From contig OX442314.1 of assembly GCA_949358305.1 (NCBI GenBank), positions 45,764,581-45,828,580 on the forward strand: 64,000 nucleotides of DNA, read 5' to 3'. The stretch is from Strigamia acuminata (lineage: Eukaryota; Arthropoda; Chilopoda; Geophilomorpha; Linotaeniidae). Positions 44,220-55,463 of the stretch are shown here, piece after piece (the stretch's first letter is position 1; every line of letters starts with the position of its first letter). The position numbers and the translations under genes are program-made. The notes under the pieces are model-generated. The model had not been told where the DNA came from, did no database searches, and saw only the letters and a list, made by a program, of their open reading frames with translations.

Positions 44220-47200
44220 TCATGTCAATACATTTGTTTGCTGGCTGAAAAGATCCAATGTTAATGAGCTGAGAAACACGGGGATGCTGTTTTGTTTTTG
44301 TAAATAGTTGTCGATCAAACTGGTCAAGCGAGACGAATATGTATTTTCTAAAAGCTGCATTTCTCCTTTCGCACCTGCCTGATGAGTAAAAAAAAAATAT
44401 TAACTCCAATAAATAAATAAATTACACCCAATTCGGTCCAGAAAAGTAATTTAATTGTTTTCACACAACTTATTTTGATTTAAGACGGTTATTCATAAAG
44501 ATTTTTAAAAAATTACGCAGTAGCTGATGTACTCAAAAGTCGTGTTTTTGGTGTTTACGTGTTTGTTTTTAATCGACAGTTTGTGCACTTTGCACTAGTA
44601 CATAGAAGTTAGTGTTGTATTCGAATGCAACACCATGGTATTATATTCAGCCAATATCACATGTACCGTATTACCTCAAGCCGCATGCTGGTATAGTGCG
44701 AGTTATACCGGCATGCCGATGTAAGTGAGAACGAATTTTTTTTTAAAGAATTTAGCCAAAACAACCACAAAAATCATTTTTAGATGTCCAAAATGTAGGA
44801 AATTTGTATACATTTTCCCAAATTTTAGTAATAATCTTCAGAATATCAATAAAAAAAACTCAAATTTCAGACCCAAAATCCAAAATAATCATCAACCATT
44901 ATTTAACCAAGAAAAAAAGGTTTTTCACTTTTACCAGCATATTTCTTTTTATACCGGCATTCCGGAATACACTTTTTGAACAAAATATTAAAAACCTGCT
45001 AAACCTACGCCCAACGGCACGCAGCTTAACGTGAAGAAATACAGTAAGTTTGTCAAAAAAGTAAAATTGTTATTTACTCTATTAATTTGTATTCTTTACG
45101 CTGATTAATAAATTAACAAAAACAACGATATACTGTACGTTTTAAATATTTTTGTACAAATCTTAATATAACACTATGGGGATATGTTTCACAAATTGCA
45201 GTTTCCAAAGAAACTCGAATACAACACCTTGATCTTATTTTTGGGGGAAGACAATAGGTGTCTGAAAGCATGGGAACTGTCCGCAAACGTTTTAACGTCA
45301 CAAAACAAAAACAAAAACACCTACAACACTTCTTCTTAAATGCAGCTAATTGATCTTTTTTCTGGAACGTATATCTACGGTGTAAAAATAAATTGAACAA
45401 ACGCACTTACTTTGAACATTAAAAAGTCGTCCTTGGATTCGGCGTACATGCTGAACACCTTATACTGACCAGTGCTGGTCAAATCGATGCGAAAACCGGT
45501 GAGAAAGTAACAAACCTCGCGGATCTCTCTGCTCTTCTCGCTAAACACTTCGAGCAGCCTCTGGTTTTTTAATTCGGCCGAAATTAGTTTTTCTTTTATT
45601 TCTACAATTCAAATAAATCCAATAAGTAATCCAAAACTCATTCGTTTTCGTTGTTTTAATTTAAGTTTTTATTTTTCGCTCCTTTTATTTATAGTTTAAA
45701 ATAATATTTAAAATAATAAAAATCCTAATATTTAACAGTTAAAACGAATCGACGTTCTACTCGATTTCTTTACTTTCTACTTCTACAGCCGACGGCTGCT
45801 CCTTCAAGTTTATCTGCACTTGCGCGGTCAAGTCGGGTTCGATTTGCGCGCCGCCGTCCTCCAACAGCTTAACCCTTTCGCGCAACGTCTCGTTTTCCTT
45901 CCTCAGATCTTGCAGTTCGAGCGTGCGTTGGCTTTGTGCGGCCGCCAACGGATTCCATTTCATGTGCAACACTTTGGTCGTGCCCGCGTCGAAATCACCC
46001 TGAAATTAAACCGAATAAATCGACTAAATATAAATGAAATCGTCAAAATAAATTAAATAAATGAATGAAATTGTCAAAATAAATTGAATAAATGAATGAA
46101 ATTGTCAAAATAAATTGAATAAATAAATGAAATTGTCAAAATAAATTGAATAAATAAATGAAATTGTCAAAATAAATAGACAAGACCTTCATGGCACTTT
46201 GGTCACTCCGGAATTGAAGATCGTCCTTTTCCCGTTGCAATTGGTTGTTCGCCTCTTGCAGTTTGGCCATTTGGTCCTCGAGTTTAGCATTCTGTTGTTC
46301 GATTTGCTTCAACTTCTCGTTCAGCGCTTCCTGGTTGTCACTGCGTTTCGGCTGAAATGACGAGAAGTTGTCATCGATTACCGTGACTTTGGTTGGGGAT
46401 ATTTACGTTTTGCACGACCGCAGCTTCGCAAATTTTGTTCGCGGCGCTCAAATCCGCTTCGAGCTTCTCCAAGTGCGTTTGGTAACCCTTTAGGAGGTTC
46501 TCTAAGGATTGGATCCGCGACACTGTTGTGCTGGACAGATTGGTCGTCACCTCGTTCTCGTACGATTGTAATACGTAACTCAAACTGTCACGTTCCTTAA
46601 AGAAAAGAGGAAAAAGAAATTATTTAGAGATTTTTATATCTTTTTATCGATTTTTCTTCATTTTAGACATCTTTTTATCAAAATTTTTCCATTTTAGACA
46701 CCTTTATATCGATTATTCTTCATTTTAGACATCTTTTTATCGATTTTTCTTCATTTAGACATCTTTTTATCGATTTTTCTTCACTTTAGACACTTTTTTA
46801 TCAAATTTTCTTCATTTTAGACATCTTTTCATAGATTTTTCTTCATTTAGACATCTTTTTTCGATTTTTCTTCACTTTAGACACCTTTTTATCAATTTTT
46901 CTTCATTTTATAGATTTTTCTTCGTTTTAGACATCTTTTTATCGATTATTCTTCATTTTAGACATCTTTTGATGAATTTTTCATCGTTTTAGATGTCTAA
47001 GACGACGAAAAATCCTTCAAAAGACATTTAAGAGGAAGATAAGTTGTCTACAATGATAAAACGCCTTAAATTAATCAGAGTAACTTCTAAAATGATAAAT
47101 AATCCACCTAAATATGTCTAAAATGGGCAACAATCCTTCAAAAAAAGTCTAAACTGATGAAAAACCAATCAAAAAACGTCTAAAGCGATGAAAAATCAAT

Positions 47201-50200
47201 GAAAAACACCGAAAAATAATTATGGTACTGAGCGTACCCATTTTCCCGAAGTACCGGACTCTTTGGTACTGAGAACCGAAAAAAAAGAAACCCTAATTAC
47301 GATTCCTACACAAAAATCGACTTACTTTTGTCAAAAGCAGCAATTTCTTTTGCAATCTTCGAATCAATTCTCCATTTTGCTGCAACTTCCTATCCTTTTC
47401 CATCAACGCCTGATCGCTCGACGAGAGCTTCGTTTGGATCGAATTTTTCTCGTTATTTAAAATATTAATTCTAAAAAAACAAAATTAACAAAAAAAAAAT
47501 TAAATCTGCAAATTCGAAAGAAAAAAACAAAGCGATAAACTTACTTGGTTTCCAAACCTCCGCACTTCAACGTCAACTTCACTTCCTGACTCTGCAACTG
47601 CGCAATCTGGTTGGCCAAGTGAACGGGTGACGCGTGAGCCTCGGAAATATCCACCCATTGCTTCAAACGGTTATTCAGAACCTCGTTCTCAGTTTGCAAT
47701 CGACTACATTGAAGCGAACGTTCGTCGGCGCGCTGCAACGCTCGTTCGAGAGAGTCGATTTGCTCCTGTAATAACAAAACGTTGCTTCTCTCGTCCCTAA
47801 AAATTAATAAAATAAATAAAAGCAATTAAAGCAATTTATAATAAATTTACTTCAATGCTCGAACGTCTTCCTTCAATTTTTGGTTTTCCTTTTCCAATAT
47901 GGCCGACTGCTGCAACTGCGATTGCCAAACTCTGTTTATTTGTACGGATTCCTCTTGGTTTTTCAGTTTCGTTTCCAGTTCCTGCACGAGGTGATTTTTT
48001 TTCAATTAATTTATTTTATTTAGTTTTTTCGGGATTACCTGTAGTCGAGTCTGAGCTGTTAATAATAAAATTTCGTTTTCTTCGGTTTCCTTCAATAGTT
48101 GTAGCGTTTCTTCCGTTTTTCTGTTTTCGGAGGCGAAATGAAAAATGTGTGCAATTTTGTGTAAAATTTCTCAATTTTGATAGACGGTTTTATACTTGGT
48201 TTGGATTTTCAGTTGTTCTTTTAACATTTCTATTTCGCTCCTTTTCATTTCTGATTCCACTTCGTTTCTGCAAGAAATTAGAGTTGAATTTAGGATTTCG
48301 TTGCCGGGTATCGATTAACCATTTAGACATCTTTTTATCGATTATTCTTCATTATAGATTTATTTTGATGAATTTTTTTTATTATTGTAGACACCTAAAA
48401 CGATGAAAAATCCATCAAAAGGAATCTAAAATGATGATAAGACGTCTTAAATTTTGAAACATGTCACAAATTAATCTAATTAACGCCTAAAATTATGAAA
48501 AATCAACGTAAATATGCCTAAAATCGTTTAACAGTCTATCAAAACAGGTCTAAAATGATGAACAGTCCATCAAAAGAGGTCTAAAATGATGAACAGTCCC
48601 TCAAAAGATTCTAAAATGATGGTAAGATGTCACAAATTAATCAAACTGACATCTAAAATGTTGAAAAATCAACGTAAATATACCGAAATCGTTTAACAGT
48701 CTATCAAAAGTGGTCTAAAATGATGAACAGACCATCAAAACAGGTCAATAATGATAAAAAATTGATCAAAAAGGTCTAAAATGATAAAAATTCAATCTAA
48801 AAAGTCTAAAATGATGAAATATCAATCAGAAAGGTCGAAAATAATGAAAAAAATCAACCAAAAACGCCTAAAATAATGAAAAATTAAAGAAAAACATCTA
48901 AAAAAAATTATTTATGGTACCAACAGTACCAATTTTCCGAGAGTATCGGACTATTCAGTACCGAGAACCCCCGAGAAGAAAGAAACCCCAATTAAATCGA
49001 ATTTTTCAATATACGAACGGCTTACTTTTCCACCGTAGCCTGCAAGAGGTTGTTGGTGCTTTTCAACGAACAGATTTGCTATAAAAAAAGAAAAAAGTAA
49101 AAAAAATTAAAAAATTAAGCGAATAATTTTTAAGTGCATATTCTACTTCGTCGTATTTCTCATCAGACTTTGCTTTCTCCCTTTGCACGCTTAGAATTTG
49201 CTTTTGTAGAACGCTTTTCGTATGTTCGGATGATTTCTTCAAGTTGGCCGATAATTCTTGATAGCGATTCAATTTTTCGATCATTTTCGCCATTTCTTTT
49301 TCCAGACTTTGCATTTTCTCCATCTTTTTCTACAAAATGTCATTTCGAAACACGTAAATCCAAGAAACACGGTCGTAATACCACGATTGATTCATTTCGG
49401 TATCCAGACCATGTCAATTCACTGCCACAAATTCATCGGTCGCCAATTCATCATCTAAGCTTTTAAGTTGTTATTTCTTAAAATTAAATTAAATAGAAAT
49501 TGGGTTCAAGTTCAACATTTGTTATTCTCCTCTTTTATGTCTAAAAAAACACATTTTACACGTTTTTATATCTAAGAATCTATATTTTACATTTATGGTA
49601 CATATTTTCGTATAAAATGTTATTTTTTTTAGACAAAAACGTGTAAAATATCGATTTTTAGACATAAAAACGTGTAAAATATCGATTTTTAGACATAAAA
49701 ACGTGTAAAATATCGATTTTGAACATAAAAACGTGTAAAATATCGACTTTTGAATATAAAAACGTGTAAAATATCGATTTTTGAAGATAAAAACGTGTAA
49801 AATATCGATTTTTGAACATAAAAACGTGTAAAATATAGATTTTGGAACATAAAAACGTGTAAAATATCGAGTTTTAGACATAAAAACGTGTAAAATATCG
49901 ATTTATAGACATAAAAACGTATAAAACATCGATTTTTAGACATAAAAACGTGTAAAACGTGTAAAATTTAGAATCAAAACCGTGTAAAATGTGCATTTTT
50001 AGAGATAAAACGAGTTCAACAAAAATTTTTAAACATAAACGCAATTTCTATTAAATTAAATTAAATTGCCCGACCGATGAATCTGGCGCGCAGAATTGAT
50101 GGCCGATGAATGGCCACGAATCAATTGATTTCGTACTTGATCTTCCGTTTGATACAATTCTAAATCTTTGTCGAAATCCAATCGCGATCGTTTCCTGCAC

Positions 50201-50519
50201 GTCTCCAGTTGGTCGACTTTATTTTCCAATTTGCTGATCACACTTTTTGCCGTAATTAACTCGATAGATCGCCGTCGCTCTACGAAAATGACCACGATTA
50301 CATTACAATTACATTTTCGTTCTATTCAAATGCATTCAAACCGTCAGCTCTGTCCTGACTTCTGTCCGCGGCTGCCATACTTGTGTCAAAATTCAACCGC
50401 GCGACAACACCTTTAATACTGGTCGAAGCGCTGGCATTTAAGTCATCCGAATCTTTACTCGACGATAAAAAAGCGTTAAAATCACCAACTAATTTGGAAA
50501 TCTCTCTGTTGCGATACAT
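44220..50519 (-). CDS. MAD1: MAD1 spindle assembly checkpoint protein, complete, 14 exons, 722 residues
   Basis: MAD1 is the coiled-coil kinetochore scaffold that holds MAD2 and catalyses its conversion in the mitotic checkpoint. Exons (5' to 3'): 50342-50519, 50137-50279, 49147-49329, 49026-49078, 48196-48267, 48039-48120, 47851-47981, 47545-47796, 47326-47470, 46407-46595, 46187-46351, 45774-45999, 45411-45601, 44220-44378. Phases all agree; length is close to human (718). Most of the protein is heptad coiled coil. LQKKLLLLTKERDSL and the MAD2-interacting motif KVLHMKWNP (residues 540-548) are diagnostic. The C-terminal RWD-like domain (SAELKNQRLLEVF, FRIDL, GEMQLLENTYSS, SIPVFLSSLTLDLF) is complete. 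The exon 2 donor (GTACGA) is the weakest call. Confidence 0.93.
44395..45112. mobile_element. MAD1 intron 13: hAT-like non-autonomous element
   Basis: From about 44611 (TAGTGTTGTATTCGA) to about 45228, where (rc) AGGTGTTGTATTCGAG closes it, lies an element related to that at 22837-24015. Inside, TACCGTATTACCTCAAG and paired GGCATGCCG / CCGGCATTCCGG motifs indicate another TACCGTA-family insertion. No coding region. AATAAATAAATAAA at 44409 could end the VPS13B transcript. Confidence 0.45.
46000..46186. repeat. MAD1 intron 11 tandem repeat
   Basis: AAATGAATGAAATTGTCAAA with ATAAATTGAAT is repeated about five times. Confidence 0.8.
46640..47300. repeat. MAD1 intron 9 fold-back minisatellite
   Basis: From 46640 to about 46990 the unit is TTCATTTTAGACATCTTTTT with ATCGATTTTTC. 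From 46980 to 47210 it is inverted (AAAATCCTTCAAAAGACATT and relatives). It ends with GGTACTGAGCGTACCCATTT. The same design is in intron 4. Confidence 0.8.
48310..48995. repeat. MAD1 intron 4 fold-back minisatellite
   Basis: A short forward part (48320-48390, TTTAGACATCTTTTTATCGA) is followed by a long inverted part (TCTAAAATGATGAAAAATCA and relatives). It ends with GGTACCAACAGTACCAATTT and CAGTACCGAGAACCC, parallel to intron 9. Confidence 0.8.
49540..50030. repeat. MAD1 intron 2 minisatellite (30-base unit)
   Basis: About 14 copies of GACATAAAAACGTGTAAAAT with ATCGATTTTT occur. Minus-strand open frames with periodic Tyr/Phe text are artefacts of the 30-base period. Confidence 0.9.
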
Positions 50520-51000
50520 GATGAACGGACAGTAAGAAAAGCAAGTTCTTACACCAGACTTAGCGATCGATAAGTGCTAAACGTCACAATCGCCACCTAG
50601 TGGCTTCTTATACAATGATAAAATAATAAGTTCTTCTATAGCTTTTATATGTGGTCTGGATGGGAGGAGAGCGGTGATTTTTTTTCCAATAAAAAACAAT
50701 CAAAACCGTTTTTTGTTCATTTATTATTATTATTTAATTGATTATCACTAAGGAAATGAATCAAAGAGAAAATTTAAATTTAACAAAACCGGGACTTCTT
50801 TAATTCTGCAAAATTCTAAATTGTAAAAAAATGTTTCAATCGAGTTACGGAATGGGAGAAAATGTTACTTGACCCCGGTTTCTCGTTCAAATTGTTTTGT
50901 TAGATCGTGTTTTTGGGCCTCAAGTCCATTTTGCCGGCAGAAAAAACAAAACTTTCAGGCGAATACGACGGACGCGACGGACGACGACTAACGTGTGGAA
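50520..51000 (-). promoter_or_regulatory. MAD1 upstream region
   Basis: This is the presumed promoter and 5' UTR of MAD1. It contains CTTATCGATCGCT (minus strand, near 50563), close to the insect DRE core TATCGATA but not exact. No TATA box is evident. It is followed upstream by dispersed repeat copy C. Confidence 0.35.
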
Positions 51001-51476
51001 CCAAAATGGCGCCTGTTAGAAAACGCCGTTTCTGTCGTGGTGACAAGGTTGTTTATAATTTTAGCAGCGACCAAGTTTAGGTGGTTTGAGACCAAATTTT
51101 TTATTTGTTTCTACTGAGGAACTTCAACATGCTGATTTCATACACCATTTAGGCTTATTTGTAAAATTAATAATAAACTTGAATGCTTCGTAGTATGTTG
51201 ATGATAAGTAGCCATGTTTTATTCAGATAGCACCAGGCTTTTCTAAGTTATATTCAAAGATTTAATTTGATTTCATCCAATTCCTTGGACTTCATATCAC
51301 ATTTTATTTATTCCGTCTTATAATAGAATTCTGGCCTAAAACCTTGGGTTGAATCCCTCTCTTTGCTGTCGACTCATCCTTGTGGCGTTCTCTTGATTCT
51401 TCTGAAGAACTATCCAAACTATTCAAAAATTTTAAAAGAAAAATTAAAAAAATTAAAATTCGATTACAACATTTGT
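51001..51476. repeat. Dispersed repeat, copy C
   Basis: It matches copy A (9634-10170) in reverse orientation from GGAAC-CAAAATGGCGCC to CGATTACAACATTTG. It retains GGTTGTTTATAATTTTAGCA, which copy B lacks. It starts 482 bases upstream of the MAD1 start codon and has the same orientation relative to MAD1 as copy A has to VPS13B. Confidence 0.8.
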
Positions 51477-51715
51477 ACAGCGTATGTGTGTTCGGAAAGA
51501 GTTGTCCGAGTTGCTGGATGCAACACATACATTAAAACTACCCAGAAACGCACAGTTTGGATTTAAACAGGAAATAATGTCATTTTTGTTTTAAAATCGA
51601 AGTAAAACACAAAATATTTTAGTTTTTGAATGCAGCTACTGTTTTATGGCTATGAAGTCTATTCAAAGTTGTCTTCAATGCATTTTCCAATGCAATGTCT
51701 GCTCAGCCGTCATTC

Positions 51716-52454
51716 CTAAGCATATAAATTTGACAAAAAAGCAAAAGAATACCTCGATTTATGTCGGTGTGTCGACTTTGTGACTGATGGAATAGAATCC
51801 AAGAAAGGTTTCAAAAAAATGTATGCAGCATTGATAATTTCATCTTCGCTAACGTTTTCTAAGAGATTGTCTAGTTTATCAACCCAGTATCCTTCTGCTT
51901 CAGGTTTTCTGCCGCCAAAACTTCCTATATGTCCAAAATTGGATGAACAAACATTATTTTTATTTATATTTGCATCGAAACATCCGCTTGAGTATTAAAA
52001 TTGCTTATTACCTCTTTTGTTTTCATTTTGTTGGTTTGCTGAGGTGTGGTGTCCATGATGGTGTGGGAGATGATGATGATGTCTTTCTATGTTTTCTTAG
52101 AAGTAAAAAAAATGCGATTTTAAGTTTAGGTGGAATTTAAATAAAATCTTTTTTTCTTTTAATTTATAAGTTGTTAGTTGTGCACTCCGATTATTTTATG
52201 TACTTACGGCCATCATTGACTGGCATTGATCTACCGGTTCTGTCCCTATCCCAATCTATTCTGCCTGCCATACCAGTAGCAACGTCCGAACGTAGAAATG
52301 GTGCGAATTGACTCTGGAAAGAATAATTAAAAATAATTAAATAAATTAGATTTTAAAAAAAGATAGGAAGTAATAAACAGCTATTAGCCATTACTTTTGA
52401 CAAAATGACAATTAAAAGGATCAGAAAAATTGATATTTGAATATTTGCAAACAT
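51716..52454 (-). CDS. Small secreted His-rich protein, copy 1 (4 exons, 149 residues)
   Basis: Exons are 52395-52454, 52208-52313, 52012-52086 and 51716-51924; phases 0,1,1 agree and the stop is TAG at 51716-51718. Exon 1 encodes a signal peptide (MFANIQISIFLILLIVILSK). Exon 2 has SQFAPFLRSDVATGMAGR and a charged DWDRDRTGR stretch. Exon 3 is a His cluster (RHHHHLPHHHGHH). Exon 4 encodes YWVDKLDNLLENVSEDEI, an amphipathic helix, and IFLKPFLDSIP. Introns are about 80-125 bases. The His cluster could bind metal. I recognise no family. A second copy at 62379-63755 supports that the exons are real. Confidence 0.7.
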
Positions 52455-54146
52455 CCTGATGGAACACACTACACTACTAACTTTAAGTTAATGATCGTTT
52501 GTTATATTGGCTATACTAGTATTATCTAATTTTAATTTGAATATACATTGCACATAAAAATAATACATACTGGTAATTTGAAGCCGGTAATTTTTTATAG
52601 CACTTAAAGGTCAAGTGCACTGAGTGGGCTTAAATCCTGTCCTATCATTGCAACCCCCAAGTTCCATATCCAACAGAATTAAAATATATTTAGATTGAAT
52701 TGTTTACGAATACCACCTTAAAGGAAATTATCCAGAAACTTCGAAAAAACTTATAAATGTTATAAATGCAAATATTTTGATGATAAAAAGGCAGGGTAAT
52801 GTTAATGCCATGCTGACATGGCATTCAATCTTAGAACAAGTCTTTCTTCTGAGATTCAGATAGAAATAGACTTCGGGTCTTACTTAATACATACGGTAAG
52901 TTTTATTCAAAGAAATTGGTTTTCTTTAATCTCAGTAATTTATCCTTAATTGACTCAACAGTTTTGCTGCGATCCAGGTTTATTATACACAAGAGTCCAC
53001 CATGAAAATTGTATATTCACTGGGGTTAAGTTTTATTGTCTTAAAAACATCTGTACAACAGGGGCTCTGATTGGAGTAAACACTAATTCTTTAATTGCTT
53101 CAGCTGTATTCCAAAGTGGGGAGCCAGACTACACAATGATTTTTCCCTATATGCTTTGTCCGTAGTCCAAAAGGAAGAGCTGTCCGGACTAAAGAACAAA
53201 TTTTCTATTGCTCCGTATTGATTGGGTCCGGATTCAGGCAAACCTCTCCGGACCACACAGTTGACGGTTTGCGGACCTCAGAACAAAGTTATTTTTTTAC
53301 TTTTTATTTTTTTATTTCAATTTTCAATTTTTGCAAAGGCCAACGTATGAGCCTGTGCATCAGTTACGACCTGGTTGACCACAGATTGACCTCTTGAAGA
53401 ATCCTCTGTTCCTATTGGCTGCAATAGAAAAGCCTATGGTTTAGAAGCTGCTGAGAATCATTTGATAATGTTGCCTGTGCCAACTGGTGTCAGTTGGCAA
53501 CACAACTTCTACAGTTGCCAAACAGTTGCAAGTTTTGTTCAAGGAAGATGATTAAATTTTTTTCCAGAAACACTCATTCATTAAATGACCTAGTTTCCAG
53601 ATTTTTCCTGATCTGTTATTTAGTGTAAAACATCCATACCCTAAATGCAACAATTATTTGAAAAAAAATTGTGAGCTATTTGATTTCTATTTATACACAG
53701 AAGGACGGAAGGAAGGAAGGAAGGAAGGAAAAAAGGAGGGTATAAATTTTAAAATTCTATACAATTTAGAAAACGAAGTTTCTATTGACAAAAGAAATGC
53801 TTTGATTGTAATTGCAGGCCTATTAATAGGTAAAAGTGTCCTGCGTGACATTCTCTGCTTACAATTTACAAAAGAGTTTTCTCAAGCTAGTTTACGACGG
53901 TTAAAAATGAATTAATCTGCAACTAATGGATTACAAGACACTCCACTTGCAGACGTTACCTGTAAGAAATGCACATCTTCTGGTCGCCATGAAAGTGTCA
54001 TCATTTTTTATTATTATATAATTACATACTGAATTATCCCGGATAAAGTTGAGTAGGGTAATAAAATCTGATGAATGGTCGTCCTGTTAACAAATTTTTT
54101 ATAAAAATTAAAAAAAAAAAAAATTAAGTCGAGCAATTAAGACTAA
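52455..54146. other. Intergenic region with unassigned open frames
   Basis: 52455-52700 is nearly identical to 63756-64000, the shared flank of the duplicated secreted gene. Two plus-strand frames, 52950-53165 (HHENCIFTGVKFYCLKN) and 53658-53915 (after a GGAA run at 53700-53735), look partly coding but have no clear splice partners and no recognised family. The stretch around 53180-53280 has short inverted TCCGGA motifs. I see no other gene. Confidence 0.35.
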
Positions 54147-54150
54147 AAGG

Positions 54151-54224
54151 TATAAAAAGAGAGCAAACAGGATGCCGCTGTATCTACCAAAACAAACTTC
54201 AGTTTGTCATCATCGTCTGCTCTG
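54151..54224 (+). promoter_or_regulatory. TATA box and probable 5' UTR exon of the short-exon secreted gene
   Basis: TATAAAAAGA lies at 54151. An arthropod-type initiator TCAGTT lies at 54199, though 48 bases downstream is farther than usual. A donor CTCT|GTGAGT near 54225 and an acceptor TTGTTAG at 54289 suggest a non-coding first exon. Confidence 0.45.
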
Positions 54225-54294
54225 TGAGTTAACAATCTCGTATTTGCTTTCTGCTTCTAATAATTAATTTGCTTTTATTTACTTGTTAGTCCCA

Positions 54295-55463
54295 ATGTTT
54301 ATTCCATTCATTGTGTGTGTGTTTACGGCAGCAGTAGCTGCTGAGGAGATCAATAACAATCCTCCTATTGGTAGGTATCAACATTACGCTTAAATATACT
54401 TCCCAATATTCCCTGCAATGTCGTTGGTGCATCATGTCGTGTGAACACTCAAACGACAAGACGGAGTACTTGAATCGTTTTGTTGGGTGGCATGTTGGTC
54501 ATTGTCTGGGCTCTCCTTGCACAAACAATGGTCTGGAGTCAACCAATAGTGTCATAAAGTCGCATTACACTTTGAGAGATCGGCTCCCCCCAGTAGGTTC
54601 ATTGAGGAAGTGATGAAGCGAATGGTGGCTGATTGGTCTTTAGAGCGAAGACCAGACACCATCAATGCTAAATTATTTGCTCTACAACCAACCCGTACAT
54701 TGAAGTTAATGATCGAAGCATACAACTGGCAAACATCGAAGCCGTGAGTCAAGAAAAAAATAGAAAAATAGTGTGTGAATAATTGGTGTGCAATTAAATA
54801 GATTTGGGTAATTTTTCAATTAATTTGGGGGTGTCAATAATTTGATCTCTTATTGTTTTAGTGTTGTGTGATGTCAGCATCTGCAATGTGTCAGACGCCG
54901 CAGTAAGAATAAAAAAACTTGCTTCATCATGGCACAGTTGATGAAGGTAAAGATTTAAAAATTATAAATTTTGATTTAGGTTTAGCAAAATTGCTAAATT
55001 GCTTATTTCTTAGGCTGTGACGGCTAGGAAAGATAGGTGGACTCCAGATGATTTGAAGAGAACCGTGTTGGAAGAACTCCAAGATAAATCAGTAAGTATT
55101 GTTTACTTATAAGTAAATTTAAATTATATTCTGAAGTTTCAAATATTACTTCTAATAGAAAGAACCAGATATTGAAAGATATATAGATGATTGCGCAGCT
55201 GAGGTATAGTTCCAAATATTCCCTACATTTTTTTAGTTGTTTACTAATGTTTATACATTAACATTAACACCAATTTATACATTTTTAATAGCATAAAGAT
55301 CAGATGAAGTTAACTGCATGTGTTTTTAGTGCAATTAAGAAGGTAAATATTAGTCTATTACAAATTTAATTTTTAATTTTTAAACTTAAACTTTATATTT
55401 TAGTCTTGCCCGGAAGTCGGAATTTTAGCGAAAATTTTGCTGAAACACGTGTCTCACAATTAG
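54295..55463 (+). CDS. Small secreted protein built from very short exons (about 116 residues)
   Basis: Proposed coding exons are 54295-54370, 54862-54902, 55014-55091, 55159-55203, 55292-55342 and 55404-55463. After a phase 1 first intron all introns are phase 0. Exon sizes are 76, 41, 78, 45, 51 and 60. A 9-base exon 54938-54946 (LMK) is an optional in-frame insertion; it would leave a 35-base intron before it. Exon 1 encodes a signal peptide (MFIPFIVCVFTAAVAA). The mature part has five Cys (VLCDVSIC, IDDCAAE, KLTACVF, KSCPE) and is predicted helical (RWTPDDLKRTVLEELQDKS). It could be an odorant-binding-like or effector-like protein, but I recognise no family. Intron 1 contains a MULE fragment. 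Confidence 0.65.
54380..54750 (+). pseudogene. MULE transposase C-terminal fragment with frameshift
   Basis: The frame encodes RFVGWHVGHCLGSPCTNN then GLESTNSVIKSHYTLRDRLP, the typical MULE C-terminal TNN-LE-TN motif. A one-base frameshift near 54590 moves to a second frame (FIEEVMKRMVADWSLERRP). It differs from the MULE at 39.8 kb, so it is another family. It is flanked by the secreted gene's exons and lacks the catalytic core. Confidence 0.75.

Noticed and set aside
49522-49943. Tyr/Phe-rich minus-strand open frames
   Set aside because: They are translations of the 30-base minisatellite in MAD1 intron 2.
54434-54604. A host gene exon containing a CTNNGLESTN motif
   Set aside because: The motif is typical of MULE transposases, and the frame is broken near 54590.
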